Of a stretch of 64,000 nt of DNA, positions 34,699-41,847 are shown in pieces. The notes beneath the pieces were generated by a model. That model was not told the DNA's origin, made no database searches, and saw nothing but the letters and a program-made list of their open reading frames with translations. The stretch comes from Bdellovibrio sp. GT3 (GTDB taxonomy: Bacteria; Bdellovibrionota; Bdellovibrionia; Bdellovibrionales; Bdellovibrionaceae). Position 1 is the first letter of the stretch. Each line of letters starts with the position of its first letter. The position numbers and the translations under genes are program-made. The stretch spans positions 310,001 to 374,000 of the forward strand of contig NZ_JBBNAD010000004.1 in assembly GCF_037996765.1 (NCBI RefSeq). The letters are read 5' to 3'.

Positions 34699-35577
34699 AT
34701 GAAGCTTACTAAGCTCATTAAGTCAGTGATTGTATTAACATCATTGTTTTTCGCAGGTGCTTTAAATGCAGCGCCGGCATCCCAAGCGATTCCATACTAT
34801 GGAGTCGAGTTCTATCAGGATCTTGCCGCTGGCAAATCAAATGAAGAATTAACCACGAGAATCAAAAACGTCATGCGCAGTTTTCATATCGTGCAGCAAG
34901 GCGATTATGATTTGGTTGTGTCTGACTGCCAGGCCCAAAAGGGTTGTTATTGGCATCAACCAATTGGTTACAACCGTGCTCGTGTTTGGTTGATGGGTAA
35001 GTTCTATCTGGCTTACGATCAAGCTTCTCACTCCTATTCAGTTAAGGATTTCTACTGCTCCAACTACAAAACTCGCGATGATTTCCGTCGTGGCGAGCCA
35101 GGTCCGGATAAAATTCCAGACAACACGGTGATCAACGTTGAGCACACATGGCCACAAAGCCGTTTCAGCCGTCGTTTCCCTAAAGACACGCAAAAATCCG
35201 ATCTTCACCATCTGTTCCCGACGGATTCACAATTGAATTCGATCCGTGGTAACCAGTGGTTTGGTGAAGTTCATGAAGACACTCAAACTTTGAAATGCCC
35301 GGTTTCCCGCTTCGGTGTGGGTGAGGGTGACAGTGATGAAGTGTTTGAACCACCACAGGAGCACAAAGGCCGCGTGGCTCGTGCGTTGTTCTACTTCTCA
35401 CTTCGTTATGATTTGTACATCCCACCTGACCAGGAAGTTGTTTTGCGCAGATGGAATACCGAAAATCCGCCGGACGCAGAAGAGATCGAAAGAAACAATC
35501 AGATCTTCGCGGCTCAGGGTAACAGAAACCCATTCGTGGATTATCCAACGATGGTAGACTCAATCAACGACTTCTAA
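34699..35577 (+). CDS. secreted endonuclease I (EndA/Vvn-like)
   Basis: 292 residues with signal peptide (~1-25). Catalytic motif 'VEHTWPQSRF' plus 'QKSDLHHLFPTDSQLNSIRGNQWFGE' is the His-Me finger signature of the endonuclease I family, and several Cys would form disulphides. It would degrade RNA/DNA non-specifically outside the cytoplasm, as needed to consume prey genomes. It precedes a REP-type transposase region. Confidence 0.92.
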   Translation: MKLTKLIKSVIVLTSLFFAGALNAAPASQAIPYYGVEFYQDLAAGKSNEELTTRIKNVMRSFHIVQQGDYDLVVSDCQAQKGCYWHQPIGYNRARVWLMGKFYLAYDQASHSYSVKDFYCSNYKTRDDFRRGEPGPDKIPDNTVINVEHTWPQSRFSRRFPKDTQKSDLHHLFPTDSQLNSIRGNQWFGEVHEDTQTLKCPVSRFGVGEGDSDEVFEPPQEHKGRVARALFYFSLRYDLYIPPDQEVVLRRWNTENPPDAEEIERNNQIFAAQGNRNPFVDYPTMVDSINDF

Positions 35578-35579
35578 GC

Positions 35580-35662
35580 GGTCGTTGAAAAAGGCTCGAC
35601 TGCTGCGTTGTCGGGCCTTGTCTTCGCTCCAACGTGCCTAGGGCACGCCTATTGGTTCCCGG
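35580..35662. repeat. palindromic intergenic DNA next to the transposase gene
   Basis: CGTGCC-TA-GGGCACG at about 35633-35647 forms a short palindrome, in a GC-rich 80-bp stretch directly beside a REP-associated transposase gene. It may be a REP-like element mobilised by it; only this one copy is seen in the window. Confidence 0.4.
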
Positions 35663-36187
35663 TTAGGGTGGGGGCCACTCCTGGTAACCCAGTATTCCGA
35701 TTCTTGGAATCACGCCCAAATCTTTCAGCAAATCTATTGATACATAATTTTTCAGGCTGTGTTTCGCCTTTTCAAGCTGTGCTGTGAAGGGGCGGAAGTC
35801 CCAGAATTTCAGTGCGTTCTTTTGGTTGCGGTTGGCGCCGGTCACTTTGAGGGCGATGGCACCAGTCAGTGAGCGAATGAATGGAGCGTAGTTGTTTTTG
35901 TTTTTCAGTCGGATCGACAGGTGCAGGTGGTTGCCGCCGTTCGCGAAGGTTTCAATTTTGATCTGATATTTTTGCGCAAACTTGCGGCACAGGGTCTCGA
36001 TCTGTTTCCAGTTCTTGGCCTTTCTAAAACTCAAAGAGCCAATGGCCTGACTTGATCGCAGTACGACTTGCATCGGTTTTTTCGTGCTCAAAGGACGGCG
36101 ACATCGGTAGCGCGCTTTTTTAAACAGCGTGCCACCATGAGCATGAGTTGCATGCAGTCGCGGGTCATCGAGACGGAGTTTCTTCAT
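35663..36187 (-). CDS. REP-associated tyrosine transposase (Y1_Tnp, IS200-like)
   Basis: 174 residues. HUH motif 'GNHLHLSIR' near residue 95 and a basic DNA-binding N terminus (KARYRCRRPLSTKKP). The catalytic Tyr is probably in 'KNYVSID' near residue 155. Small size and a palindrome-rich 3' flank fit RAYT-type chromosomal transposases, which are domesticated single copies linked to REP sequences. ATG 36187 is chosen over TTG 36223. No flanking IS ends were recognised. Confidence 0.75.
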   Translation of the reverse strand: MKKLRLDDPRLHATHAHGGTLFKKARYRCRRPLSTKKPMQVVLRSSQAIGSLSFRKAKNWKQIETLCRKFAQKYQIKIETFANGGNHLHLSIRLKNKNNYAPFIRSLTGAIALKVTGANRNQKNALKFWDFRPFTAQLEKAKHSLKNYVSIDLLKDLGVIPRIGILGYQEWPPP

Positions 36188-36344
36188 GAACGATGGTATA
36201 GTAAAATACTTAAAGCGGGGCAAGTAAGTTGTTGGAAATACTGCGCTATGAGATAGGTTTCGAAGTTGGTGGTTGAAGTTTTACTTGAGGTTTTTGCGAG
36301 TTGCTTTTGTGGCAGAAAAACAGGGGCGAATCATGCAAACAGTG

Positions 36345-36479
36345 TGTTCCTTAAAAAATCTTAAAAAAAGTGGAACAACCCTCTTGCAATGTGTTCAACA
36401 ACAATGTCTAATTATTTCTACGGGAGGGGTGATACCAAGGAAGGTACTCGGGTGCATGATGTGCTCACCTCTATTTTTT
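36345..36479 (+). ncRNA. candidate small RNA or leader with three-way junction and terminator
   Basis: A ~490-bp gap holds a hairpin TGTTCC 36345-36350 with GGAACA 36372-36377. A junction follows: an outer stem with GGTGA paired to TCACC and GAG to CTC (36424-36432 against 36465-36471), TACC 36433-36436 with GGTA 36443-36446, and GCA 36454-36456 with TGC 36462-36464. A T-run follows at 36474-36479. No known riboswitch consensus was recognised. No obvious promoter. Confidence 0.35.
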
Positions 36480-36490
36480 AAAAAGATTAT

Positions 36491-36518
36491 AAAGGCCGGA
36501 GTTCACTCCGGCCTTTTT
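36491..36518 (+). terminator. Rho-independent terminator
   Basis: AAAGGCCGGA 36491-36500 with the complementary TCCGGCCTTT 36507-36516, then T-run. Confidence 0.85.
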
Positions 36519-36679
36519 CTTTTCCAAAATCCATCGAAATTCTCCATCTTTAGTACTAAAAAAGTTCCACTGAAAATTTTGAGGGAACGGTATTCATTTG
36601 TCTTAAATCATTGAAAGGTGACCCCACGCTGGGCTCTGGTAGGTTTGGTGTTCTCAAATTTCTCGTGGAGGTCGGTCTT

Positions 36680-37042
36680 ATGAAACTATTGGCTGTGGGT
36701 TTTCTTGTCTTTGGAATGTCTTCGTTCGCGATGGCGGCGGGGTTGAATTGCAAAAATGAAGCAGCGGGTTATGCGATCACCCAGGTAGTGGCCGAGATGA
36801 TTAAGACCGAAAAATCCATCTCTTCCTATAAGTTTAAAGCTGAGCGTCCGGTGACTGATGATGCCATTGAACTAAAAGGCGGCAACATCCGCGAGTTCTA
36901 CAATGTCGACATTCAGCTTTTTGAGGGTCAATCCGAGATCGATGTGGAGCACCCGGCGACTCGTACCGTACGTGTGCAAATTCTAAATACCAACTCGGGC
37001 GCTTGTGAACTGGAGAAGGTTTCCAAGTCTGATGGCGAATAG
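36680..37042 (+). CDS. small secreted protein, unknown
   Basis: 120 residues with a signal peptide (~1-20, cleaved after AMA). The mature protein has a Cys near the N terminus and one near the C terminus (GACELEK) and a mixed alpha/beta pattern. No family recognised. GGAGG ribosome site before ATG 36680, which is preferred to the longer upstream frame. Confidence 0.7.
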   Translation: MKLLAVGFLVFGMSSFAMAAGLNCKNEAAGYAITQVVAEMIKTEKSISSYKFKAERPVTDDAIELKGGNIREFYNVDIQLFEGQSEIDVEHPATRTVRVQILNTNSGACELEKVSKSDGE

Positions 37043-37050
37043 CTTAATAT

Positions 37051-37752
37051 TTAAGCAATTTTGAATACTAAAACATCCGATGAGTCGTGACGCTGGTACT
37101 GTAGGCAGATACTGGCTCCGCTTTCGGTGCTTTCTAAAATCACGGGGCGGGTGGTGATACCCAATGGTCCCTCGGTGATTCCTTTAATCCAAATTTCATC
37201 TTCAGCACAATGAACCACTTCCGCGAAGGTACCAATGCCTTCAAAGTCGATGGCGCTGCCTTTGGTGATCGCAAACTCCACAACGTGCTCAGGACGAAGC
37301 GCCACAACAGGCGCAACCGGTTCTGGGTTGGGTGGAGCTGCTTTGGCTGCGCGAGCAGCTTTTAGTTTTTCATTGAGCTCGCGGTTGACCTGAATTTCGG
37401 CATTCAGAACCATTCCAAACAGAGTGAAGTTCATCAACAAGGACAGCACCGTTTGGACGCTGCTGGTTCTCCAGTCCTTTGAGAAAGTCAGGAAGTTATG
37501 GGCAATGGTGACTGCCAAAATAACCAGAACGGGGAGCCATGCGGAACTTTTCGCGCGGATCATCAGGTAGCCGACCACGATTTTTGAAATGCGCAGAGCC
37601 CATTGCATCGGAGTAGCAGCCATAAGCACGGCACTCAAATAAGCCCAGGACCATTTATGGGGACCTGCCGGCAACATCGCAATACTAATAAAAAAATTTA
37701 GAAACGGGGAAAGTAAAAGCAAAACACCGGCAATGCGCAGAAGGCGGTTCAT
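37051..37752 (-). CDS. membrane protein with soluble C-terminal domain, unknown
   Basis: 233 residues with four TM helices (~7-27, ~37-57, ~67-87, ~100-120), a charged Ala/Pro linker, and a ~90-residue C-terminal beta-rich domain from about residue 155. That domain is faintly PilZ-like, but the RxxxR and DxSxxG residues are not seen. Its start overlaps the end of the upstream membrane-protein gene by one base, so it is a coupled pair. Confidence 0.7.
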   Translation of the reverse strand: MNRLLRIAGVLLLLSPFLNFFISIAMLPAGPHKWSWAYLSAVLMAATPMQWALRISKIVVGYLMIRAKSSAWLPVLVILAVTIAHNFLTFSKDWRTSSVQTVLSLLMNFTLFGMVLNAEIQVNRELNEKLKAARAAKAAPPNPEPVAPVVALRPEHVVEFAITKGSAIDFEGIGTFAEVVHCAEDEIWIKGITEGPLGITTRPVILESTESGASICLQYQRHDSSDVLVFKIA

Positions 37753-38546
37753 TATCCCACCTCTTTGTGAGATCCCGATTCGCTTTTTTCAGTCTTTTCG
37801 GCAAAACGCATCTTAAGAGGCGCCGTTGTGGATGCAGTGGGTGTGACTTGGTCTTTGCGACCACGGCGAACCACGGCATCACTCAGGGCGATGACCAGGC
37901 AGATTGCCAACGGGTCAAAGACCGCAACGAAGACCATGATCAGGTACTTCACGACGTTGTCGATTTCCATATTGAAGGCCTTGGAGATGTATATCAAAGG
38001 ACCGACTTTTTGTTTCTCGTCGATCAATTTGATTTTCGCCTGGGCGATCTCGCCTTCAAGGTTATTAACCTGTGCTTTCAATTGTTGAATCAATGGCTCT
38101 GCTTCCGCGCGGGCCTGAAGCTTGCGGGTGATACGGCCCGCCGGGATTTCCTCAATACCGCGATTGATACGATCGATTTCGGCATTGGCAAATCTTTGCT
38201 CGTTATGAAGTTTATCGATTTTGATTGTTTCAGCCTCAAGAGTGGAGGCGGAGATCAGGTAGGCATCGGATAAGAATCCGAAGATGCCCATACTGGTGAT
38301 ACCACTTAAAACCACCACGCAGATCACCATATAGGATTTCATGACCAGGTTGATACTTTTCCAGGTTTGGTGAAGGTAAGCCGCAGCCACGAACTTTGCC
38401 AGTTCCAGTGCTCCGGCCATCAACCAAACGGCAAGCACCGCGCCGGAGAATAACTTCCCCAAACCCGCAATAGAAAACGCCGCTCCCAAAACGGAAATCG
38501 CGATTGCTGAAAGTGCCAAGCCTATAATTACCCAGAGCTGAACCAT
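37752..38546 (-). CDS. membrane protein with coiled-coil, unknown
   Basis: 264 residues: three TM helices near the N terminus (~7-27, ~35-57, ~70-95), a long charged coiled-coil (~100-180; 'EIDRINRGIEEIP', 'LIQQLKAQVNNLEGEIAQAKIKL') and one TM near the C terminus (~205-225), then a basic/Ser-rich tail. No family recognised. The arrangement is like proteins of phage or secretion origin, but the neighbours do not support a phage. Confidence 0.7.
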   Translation of the reverse strand: MVQLWVIIGLALSAIAISVLGAAFSIAGLGKLFSGAVLAVWLMAGALELAKFVAAAYLHQTWKSINLVMKSYMVICVVVLSGITSMGIFGFLSDAYLISASTLEAETIKIDKLHNEQRFANAEIDRINRGIEEIPAGRITRKLQARAEAEPLIQQLKAQVNNLEGEIAQAKIKLIDEKQKVGPLIYISKAFNMEIDNVVKYLIMVFVAVFDPLAICLVIALSDAVVRRGRKDQVTPTASTTAPLKMRFAEKTEKSESGSHKEVG

Positions 38547-38645
38547 ATGGTTATCTCTTCGGATAAATATGAAGAAAGATTGACGATGATGTTCGTTGAA
38601 ACGGTCATTGGTCCAGCGGGGAGCTGAGTGCGGGTCTTTAAAACG

Positions 38646-38674
38646 AAAAAACCCGCTTTCGAGGCGGGTTTTTT
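38646..38674. terminator. bidirectional terminator
   Basis: ACCCGC 38651-38656 with GCGGGT 38664-38669, flanked by A- and T-runs. Confidence 0.85.
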
Positions 38675-38680
38675 GAGTGG

Positions 38681-39139
38681 CTACTGAGGGTAGGTCCAGT
38701 TGTTGTAAGCGTCTAAAAGCTTTCTGTAGTCTTTAGGAAGAAGGCCCTCGTTCAGATCAGCCAGAACATCCTGAACCAAGGAAACATCCATCACGTAGGC
38801 TTTGGAGTTTACCAAAAGGCCACGCGCCGTTTTCTTGCGATCCCATGGAGACCAGAATTCCGGATAGCATTTTAGTTTATCGCCCAATTCCAATGTGAAT
38901 TCACCAACAGTGATTTCGGGATTTTTAGCGATGATGTTTTTGATTGTTTTTACTTGTTCTGCATTCAAAGAAGCGCAGTAGTTGGATCTTTTTTTAGCAG
39001 CAGTTCTTTCTTTGTTCGTGTAGTGCAGACGGCGATTCGCCTGGTTCACGAAATCAGAAACAAATTCCTCTGCGGTTACAGACGCGAAGGCTTGGGTTCC
39101 AGTAAGTAGAGTTGTAAGGATGAGTGCGAAAATTTTCAT
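38681..39139 (-). CDS. secreted protein, paralogue A
   Basis: 152 residues with a signal peptide (~1-19). Mature protein: N-terminal helix (TAEEFVSDFVNQANRRLHYTNKERTAAKKR), two Cys (about 49 and 87), and a conserved C-terminal half with 'LLVNSKAYVMDVSLVQDVLADL'. A second copy with the same Cys spacing and motif (VLVNTKAYWMDIDLIRDTLRDL) lies 130 bp upstream on the same strand. Unknown function; perhaps cell-envelope located. Confidence 0.75.
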   Translation of the reverse strand: MKIFALILTTLLTGTQAFASVTAEEFVSDFVNQANRRLHYTNKERTAAKKRSNYCASLNAEQVKTIKNIIAKNPEITVGEFTLELGDKLKCYPEFWSPWDRKKTARGLLVNSKAYVMDVSLVQDVLADLNEGLLPKDYRKLLDAYNNWTYPQ

Positions 39140-39269
39140 CGGGAGTTTCTCCAAATGATCATTTTCTATTTGAGAATTGTCGATTGCTCAAGGAGCCAGG
39201 GGAGGACTTGAATCTTTTGCAATAACTTGACGAAAGGGGGCGCCGGCTGGGCCCCGCTTAAGAGGGGAC

Positions 39270-39704
39270 TTATGGGTTCATTACGTCCAAAAGTTTTGAA
39301 TCCATAGCATCGTGATTGCTGTATCCAAGGTCACGAAGGGTGTCTCTGATCAGATCGATGTCCATCCAGTAAGCCTTGGTGTTCACCAGAACGCCCCATC
39401 CCTCACGCTTAAGTGGGGGAAAGAAGATCGGATAGCATTTAAGCTCCGGAGAAAGCTTGGTCCAAAACTCACTTGCGGTTTGTTCCGAGTTTTCACGAAC
39501 CACAGTTTTGATAGTTTCAATCTGAGTTTGGCTCAAACCTGTGCAGAAGGGTCTTTTTTGAGTGGCAATACGATCCTGGTTAATAAACACCAGGCGGCGG
39601 TTCATTTGCGCCACAAACTGGCTGACGAATTCGTCCTGAGAGACAGAAGCCTGCGCCTGCGCGCCGATGATAAGTGTAGTCAGCATCAAAACCAGATACT
39701 TCAT
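39270..39704 (-). CDS. secreted protein, paralogue B
   Basis: 144 residues, tandem paralogue of the neighbouring gene. Same signal peptide and Cys pattern, same 'LVNTKAYWMD' C-terminal motif. Start ATG 39704 is favoured over an upstream frame because of its ribosome site (AGAGG). Confidence 0.75.
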   Translation of the reverse strand: MKYLVLMLTTLIIGAQAQASVSQDEFVSQFVAQMNRRLVFINQDRIATQKRPFCTGLSQTQIETIKTVVRENSEQTASEFWTKLSPELKCYPIFFPPLKREGWGVLVNTKAYWMDIDLIRDTLRDLGYSNHDAMDSKLLDVMNP

Positions 39705-39908
39705 AAGTGGGACCTCTTGGTTAAAGATATCCCCATTTTTAAGGCACCCGGCTCTGTTCCACAAGGGGTGGGGGGAGACCTTTGAACCTTTTGCAGCCCG
39801 GAGCCCAAAAGTGTCACCCTCAACCCATTGAGGTGCAATTTAACAACGGATGAGTGGGAGTCTTTTTAAGGTCAGTGCCGGGTGTTTAAATACCTTTTGG
39901 GGGTGGCT

Positions 39909-40571
39909 ATGGAAAAACTGGGGGCCTATCTGAAAACCTGCTTGTTAGCGGCCGCCGGTGTAATATTGCCGGTGATTTTGGTGCTGATGCTGGTGGTGAA
40001 AGTCGTTTCAGTAGTGGGGAAAGTCACCTCCCCATTGGCGCAGGGGTTGTCGCCTCGATTCTTTAACGAATATCAATACGCTTCGGAAGTGGTGGCTTTT
40101 GGCTTCTTGGTTTTATTGTCGCTGGCTTTGGGGGCTTTTGCGCAAACGAAGGCAGGCCGTGGGATTGGGAATTGGATTGAGAGCACTGTTCTGATGCGCA
40201 TCCGGGTGTATAGGGCTTTACGGGAATTTGCGGAAAGATTGATCCCTTCGCAGGACGATTTTTTGTTTCAGCCGGCTTTGTTGATTCGTGAAGATGAGAT
40301 GAATGCTTTGGTGTTCGTCGTCGAAGAGCTTGAAGGCGGGCAGAGTGTGATCTTTACCCCGAGTGCTCCGTCCACTTTTAGCGGTTCTTTGTTTATTGTT
40401 CCGACCAAGGATATTAAAAAATTGGATGTGCCGGTCGGTGCTGTCGCAAAAACCTTTTCGCGGTGGGGAGTTGGAACGCAAGAGGTCTTAAAAAAAGGTC
40501 AAGGCATCGAATTGCTGCAAGGAACGGAACGGTCGGCAAATCCGGATTCACCGAATTTGCCGATGCATTAG
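39909..40571 (+). CDS. DUF502 family membrane protein
   Basis: 220 residues, two TM helices (~6-34, ~58-78) and a soluble C-terminal domain. Family signatures: 'LGAYLKTCLLAAAGVILPVILVL', 'ERLIPSQDDFLFQPALLI' and 'SGSLFIVPTKDIKKLDVPVGAVAKTF'. The DUF502 family is widespread and unassigned. ATG 39909 is preferred to GTG 39882, as GGGGGTGG lies directly upstream. Confidence 0.88.
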   Translation: MEKLGAYLKTCLLAAAGVILPVILVLMLVVKVVSVVGKVTSPLAQGLSPRFFNEYQYASEVVAFGFLVLLSLALGAFAQTKAGRGIGNWIESTVLMRIRVYRALREFAERLIPSQDDFLFQPALLIREDEMNALVFVVEELEGGQSVIFTPSAPSTFSGSLFIVPTKDIKKLDVPVGAVAKTFSRWGVGTQEVLKKGQGIELLQGTERSANPDSPNLPMH

Positions 40572-40582
40572 CGGCGATGCCA

Positions 40583-40877
40583 ACATTAGCCAATCTAATG
40601 TGGAGTGCAGACTAAAGATATTTTTACTTAAACGTAAAAATTAAAAATGGCTGAAAAATACCAACTTTTCATCGGAATAGATCTATTCGTTCACTGTGCA
40701 TTTGAGTTCTATCACCTTCGATCTCTGTGAGATCGATCACCGTCGACTTGGAGAATTTAAAACTTAGGTGGATTTTACTAGCCGTGGTAGGGTCCATTTA
40801 GTTACTGCTAATTTTGAGTCCATGTTCAATTCTGTTCATTCCCTCCAAATAGCGCTCGTGCCTTTAGGAGGTAATAA
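40583..40877 (+). promoter_or_regulatory. long leader of the RRM gene
   Basis: 306-bp gap without a gene. Hairpin ACATTAG/CTAATGT (40583-40601) is probably the 3' end of the upstream gene. A second hairpin, CGATCTC/GAGATCG, lies at 40719-40735, then a 140-nt AT-rich stretch that ends in a very strong Shine-Dalgarno (TTAGGAGG). A long leader with strong ribosome site is common for cold-induced RNA-binding proteins (inference). Confidence 0.4.
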
Positions 40878-41189
40878 ATGAGTAAAAAAATATACGTCGG
40901 TAATCTGCCTTATTCTGCAAACGATCAGACATTGGCTGATGCTTTCGCTGAATGCGGAAATGTTGATTCTGCAAAAGTAATCACAGATCGTGAAACAGGT
41001 CGCAGCAAAGGCTTTGCCTTTGTTGAAATGTCTACTGTTGAAGAAGCTGCTGAAGCTATCAAACGCTTCAATGGCGCTGAACTTGACGGTCGCGCGGTAA
41101 GTGTTATGGAAGCAAAACCACAAGCTCCACGCACTGGTGGTGGCGGTGGTTCTCGTGGGGGTTACAACAACTCTCGCCGTTCTTACTAA
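40878..41189 (+). CDS. RRM-domain RNA-binding protein
   Basis: 103 residues: one RRM (~2-80) with RNP2 'KIYVGNLPY' and RNP1 'KGFAFVEM', and a Gly/Arg/Ser/Asn-rich tail (GGGGGSRGGYNNSRR). The same plan as cyanobacterial Rbp and plant glycine-rich proteins. It probably acts as a RNA chaperone, often cold-induced. Strong ribosome site. Confidence 0.95.
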   Translation: MSKKIYVGNLPYSANDQTLADAFAECGNVDSAKVITDRETGRSKGFAFVEMSTVEEAAEAIKRFNGAELDGRAVSVMEAKPQAPRTGGGGGSRGGYNNSRRSY

Positions 41190-41214
41190 GACTTTTCAAA
41201 CTCAGTTTGATTTT

Positions 41215-41243
41215 AAAACCGGCCTCTAGGGGTCGGTTTTTAT
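41215..41243 (+). terminator. Rho-independent terminator
   Basis: AAAACCG 41215-41221 with CGGTTTT 41234-41240 and T-run. Confidence 0.85.
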
Positions 41244-41262
41244 TTTTCAAGATAGGATTCCC

Positions 41263-41733
41263 ATGGCTGTACAGGTTATTTCTTTCAACTGTCTTTTGAA
41301 AAACAAAACGGGCCAAGTGATCAGCACAACAATCAATCGTGATGTACTAACTTCTCAAGCAAATTCTGACTCGATGTTGAGTGGCCTTTCAAAGGGGCTG
41401 CAAAATATTAAAGCAGGCGAGAAAAGAACGATCACTGTGACTGCTGAAGAAGCGTATGGTTTTTATGATCCCAAAAAAGTGATTCTGTTTCCAAAGTCAA
41501 AGTTACCCAAGAACATGGTGGTGGGCCAAACGGTTTCCATTGCGGGAAAAAGTGGAGCTATTCGTACTTACAAAATTTTGGAATTCCATGATGGGATGGT
41601 CAGCCTAGATGGAAATCACCCCTTGGCAGGTCAAGATCTGATATTTGAAATAGAAGCGATCGATGTGAGAGATGCAACTCCTGAAGAAATCGAAGAGTCT
41701 TCGAATGTTGTCTCAAGCCAGCTTTTGCATTAG
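41263..41733 (+). CDS. FKBP-type peptidyl-prolyl isomerase (SlyD-like)
   Basis: 156 residues. FKBP core with 'SDSMLSGLSKGLQNIKAGEKRTITVTAEEAYGFYD' and an insert-in-flap region (~80-125) typical of SlyD-type enzymes. No His-rich tail. Cytoplasmic folding helper. The RRM gene directly upstream has its own terminator, so it has a separate promoter. Confidence 0.88.
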   Translation: MAVQVISFNCLLKNKTGQVISTTINRDVLTSQANSDSMLSGLSKGLQNIKAGEKRTITVTAEEAYGFYDPKKVILFPKSKLPKNMVVGQTVSIAGKSGAIRTYKILEFHDGMVSLDGNHPLAGQDLIFEIEAIDVRDATPEEIEESSNVVSSQLLH

Positions 41734-41747
41734 TTAAATTCGAAAAT

Positions 41748-41778
41748 AAAAAGGCCGATCGATAAGAACGGCCTTTTT
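41748..41778. terminator. bidirectional terminator
   Basis: AAAAAGGCCG 41748-41757 with CGGCCTTTTT 41769-41778. Confidence 0.85.
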
Positions 41779-41829
41779 ATTAGTTTGCTTGCAGTGCAAA
41801 ACCGATCGGTTCTGCGCCGCATACGTAAA

Positions 41830-41847
41830 TAGGACCTGGCACCTATT
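41830..41847 (-). repeat. AGGTGCCAGGTCCTA repeat at the putA stop codon
   Basis: On the minus strand the stop of putA is contained in the motif (AATAGGTGCCAGGTCCTA). The same 15-mer occurs three times at 51264-51350. Confidence 0.7.

Noticed and set aside
36273-36614. A plus-strand open frame with a Cys-rich product
   Set aside because: No ribosome site, odd composition, overlaps the RNA-like hairpins and two terminators; judged non-coding.
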